Assembly: GCA_002502625.1 (NCBI GenBank)
Contig: DAPV01000040.1
Coordinates: 1-7,073 of the forward strand
Origin: Euryarchaeota archaeon UBA125
Lineage (GTDB): Archaea; Thermoplasmatota; Poseidoniia; Poseidoniales; Thalassarchaeaceae
Length of the DNA stretch: 7,073 nt
Direction: 5' to 3'
This document shows positions 5,913-7,073 of this stretch, one piece after another. The notes below the pieces were generated by a model. It was not told the DNA's origin and ran no database searches. It saw only the letters and a list, made by a program, of their open reading frames with translations. Within the stretch, counting starts at the first letter, position 1, and each line of letters opens with the position of its first letter. The translations under genes were made by a program, and so were the position numbers.

Positions 5913-7073
5913 TCACTTCTTCTGGACTTTCATACAGACGCCGGCAGCAACAGTCTTACCCATATCACGAATTGCGAAACGTGCTAATTCAGGGAATGCG
6001 CCCATCTCTTCAATCGCCATAGGTTTAGTTGGTTGGAACTGAATCAATGCAGCATCACCAGACTTGAGGAATGCTGGATTCTTCTCCTTGGTCTTTGCAT
6101 TTTCTAGAAGTTCAACGAAACGAACTGCAACTTGAGCAGTGTGAGCATGGAATACAGGGGTGTATCCTGCACCAATCGCCTTTGGAATATCCATCAACTG
6201 AATTTGTCCTACGAAAGTCTCGTCGTGACGAACGAAATTTGGTTCGTTATCTGTGTAACCAACAACGTCACCACGACGAATGTCGGTAGCTGCAAGTCCA
6301 CGTACATTGAATCCAACGTTATCTCCTGGTTCAGCCTTAGCAACCTGAGTATGATGCATTTCTATACTCTTTACTTCAGCTGTTTGCTGGCTAGGATTGA
6401 ATACAACATTCTTACCTACATTTAGAGTACCTGTCTCGATCTTTCCTACTGGAACTGTACCAATTCCGCTAATCTTGTAAACGTCCTGAATTGGTAAACG
6501 AAGAGGCTTATCAATCGGCTTATGTGGCTGCTGAACTGCATCAATACACTCGAAAAGAGTCTTGACTGACTTTCCATTAAACTCAGTACCTTTCCACCAT
6601 CCCATGTTGTCTGAACTATCATACAGATTCTCACCATTGAACGAGGAACAAGGAATCTTAGGAACATCTGCTGGATTGAATCCTGCCATCTTTAGAAGTT
6701 CGTCAACTTGTCCACAGACGTCATTGTACTTGGCTTCTGAATAATCTACACCGCTGATATCCATCTTGTTAACGTTAACAATCAACTGTTTGACTCCAAG
6801 AACACGTGCAAGGAATGCATGTTCCTTAGTCTGAGCATTCACTCCATCATTTGCAGCACAGAGTAAAACTGCTGCATCTGCTTGGCTAGTACCTGTGATC
6901 ATGTTCTTTACGAAGTCACGGTGACCTGGAGCATCGATAATTGTATAATACCAGTTAGGAGTAAAGAATTCCTTGTGAGCTACGTCGATAGTAATTCCAC
7001 GTTCTCTCTCTTCCTTTAGCCCGTCCATAACATAAGCAAGTCCGAAACCGGCCTTACCTTGCTCTGCTGCGAG
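5913..7073 (-). CDS. tuf: Translation elongation factor EF-1 alpha (N-terminus beyond window)
   Basis: 386 residues of archaeal/eukaryal EF-1A, the GTPase that delivers aminoacyl-tRNA to the ribosome. The frame stays open to the right edge, so about 45 N-terminal residues, including the P-loop G-H-V-D-H-G-K-S, lie outside; the methionine at 7028 is internal. In the visible part: G2 region G26-I-T-I-D30; G3 D47-A-P-G-H51; the EF-1A signature K-N-M-I-T-G-T-S-Q-A-D-A-A just after; G4 N102-K-M-D105 (6759-6770); and a G5 equivalent C-S-S-F-N-G at 142-147. Domain 2 starts near 190 with L-P-I-Q-D-V-Y and G-T-V-P-V-G. Domain 3 runs from about 280 to the end and includes the tRNA-contact stretch near H-A-H-T-A-Q and the terminal A-I-R-D-M-G-K-T-V-A-A-G-V. 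It ends in TGA at 5913-5915, 35 bp before rpsJ. A few substitutions (N-V-N-K-M-D, C-S-S) look like lineage variation, not damage. Confidence 0.98.
   Translation of the reverse strand, partial: LAAEQGKAGFGLAYVMDGLKEERERGITIDVAHKEFFTPNWYYTIIDAPGHRDFVKNMITGTSQADAAVLLCAANDGVNAQTKEHAFLARVLGVKQLIVNVNKMDISGVDYSEAKYNDVCGQVDELLKMAGFNPADVPKIPCSSFNGENLYDSSDNMGWWKGTEFNGKSVKTLFECIDAVQQPHKPIDKPLRLPIQDVYKISGIGTVPVGKIETGTLNVGKNVVFNPSQQTAEVKSIEMHHTQVAKAEPGDNVGFNVRGLAATDIRRGDVVGYTDNEPNFVRHDETFVGQIQLMDIPKAIGAGYTPVFHAHTAQVAVRFVELLENAKTKEKNPAFLKSGDAALIQFQPTKPMAIEEMGAFPELARFAIRDMGKTVAAGVCMKVQKK

Noticed and set aside
5557..6744. Several plus-strand open frames of 60-97 codons opposite S10 and EF-1 alpha
   Set aside because: They are antisense to strongly conserved, unmistakable genes and show no family resemblance of their own.
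1..7073. Frequent GATTC/GAATC and ATGG-type short words suggesting a DNA repeat or methylation motif array
   Set aside because: They follow from codon choices for Asp-Ser, Asn-Ser, Glu-Ser and Asn-Gly pairs in an AT-rich coding frame and show no regular spacing.
1..7073. CRISPR array, tRNA, rRNA, transposase or integration site
   Set aside because: No regularly spaced direct repeats, cloverleaf-like segments, rRNA cores or recombinase-like proteins were seen on either strand.

Overview
The window reads as a piece of a marine, AT-rich archaeal genome, most likely Marine Group II / Candidatus Poseidoniales (Thermoplasmatota) or a close relative. The signs are an archaeal/eukaryal-type elongation factor 1-alpha followed directly by an archaeal-type ribosomal protein S10, a GINS replication protein with the A-then-B domain order of archaeal Gins51, and a very large secreted beta-rich protein rich in N-glycosylation sequons. 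The lineage is an inference; no rRNA is present to settle it.

Layout. Positions 1-4614 on the minus strand are a single open frame of 1538 codons for a giant exported surface protein whose C-terminus lies beyond position 1. A 100-bp divergent intergenic region (4615-4714) separates it from a plus-strand gene for a GINS subunit (4715-5542). Tail-to-tail with GINS, only 5 bp away, is ribosomal protein S10 (5548-5877, minus). Its upstream partner, EF-1 alpha (5913-7073, minus), lacks its N-terminus because it runs off the right edge. Coding density is very high, and no tRNA, rRNA, CRISPR array, mobile element or pseudogene was seen.

How they relate. EF-1 alpha and S10 form the familiar translation pair at the end of the str-type operon, transcribed leftward with a 35-bp gap. 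The GINS gene (CMG helicase cofactor) has its own promoter region in the divergent spacer and converges on S10; their stop codons lie in one short inverted repeat. The giant protein is transcribed away from this housekeeping block and appears functionally separate.

The most notable observations are in the giant protein: three spaced jelly-roll-like units with matching motifs, an almost complete absence of lysine (none in the first 663 residues by my reading), only two cysteines in 1538 residues, and a canonical EF-hand-type calcium loop near the visible C-terminal end. A 17-bp near-perfect dyad just upstream of the GINS start is a candidate operator. No clearly new multi-gene system is visible.
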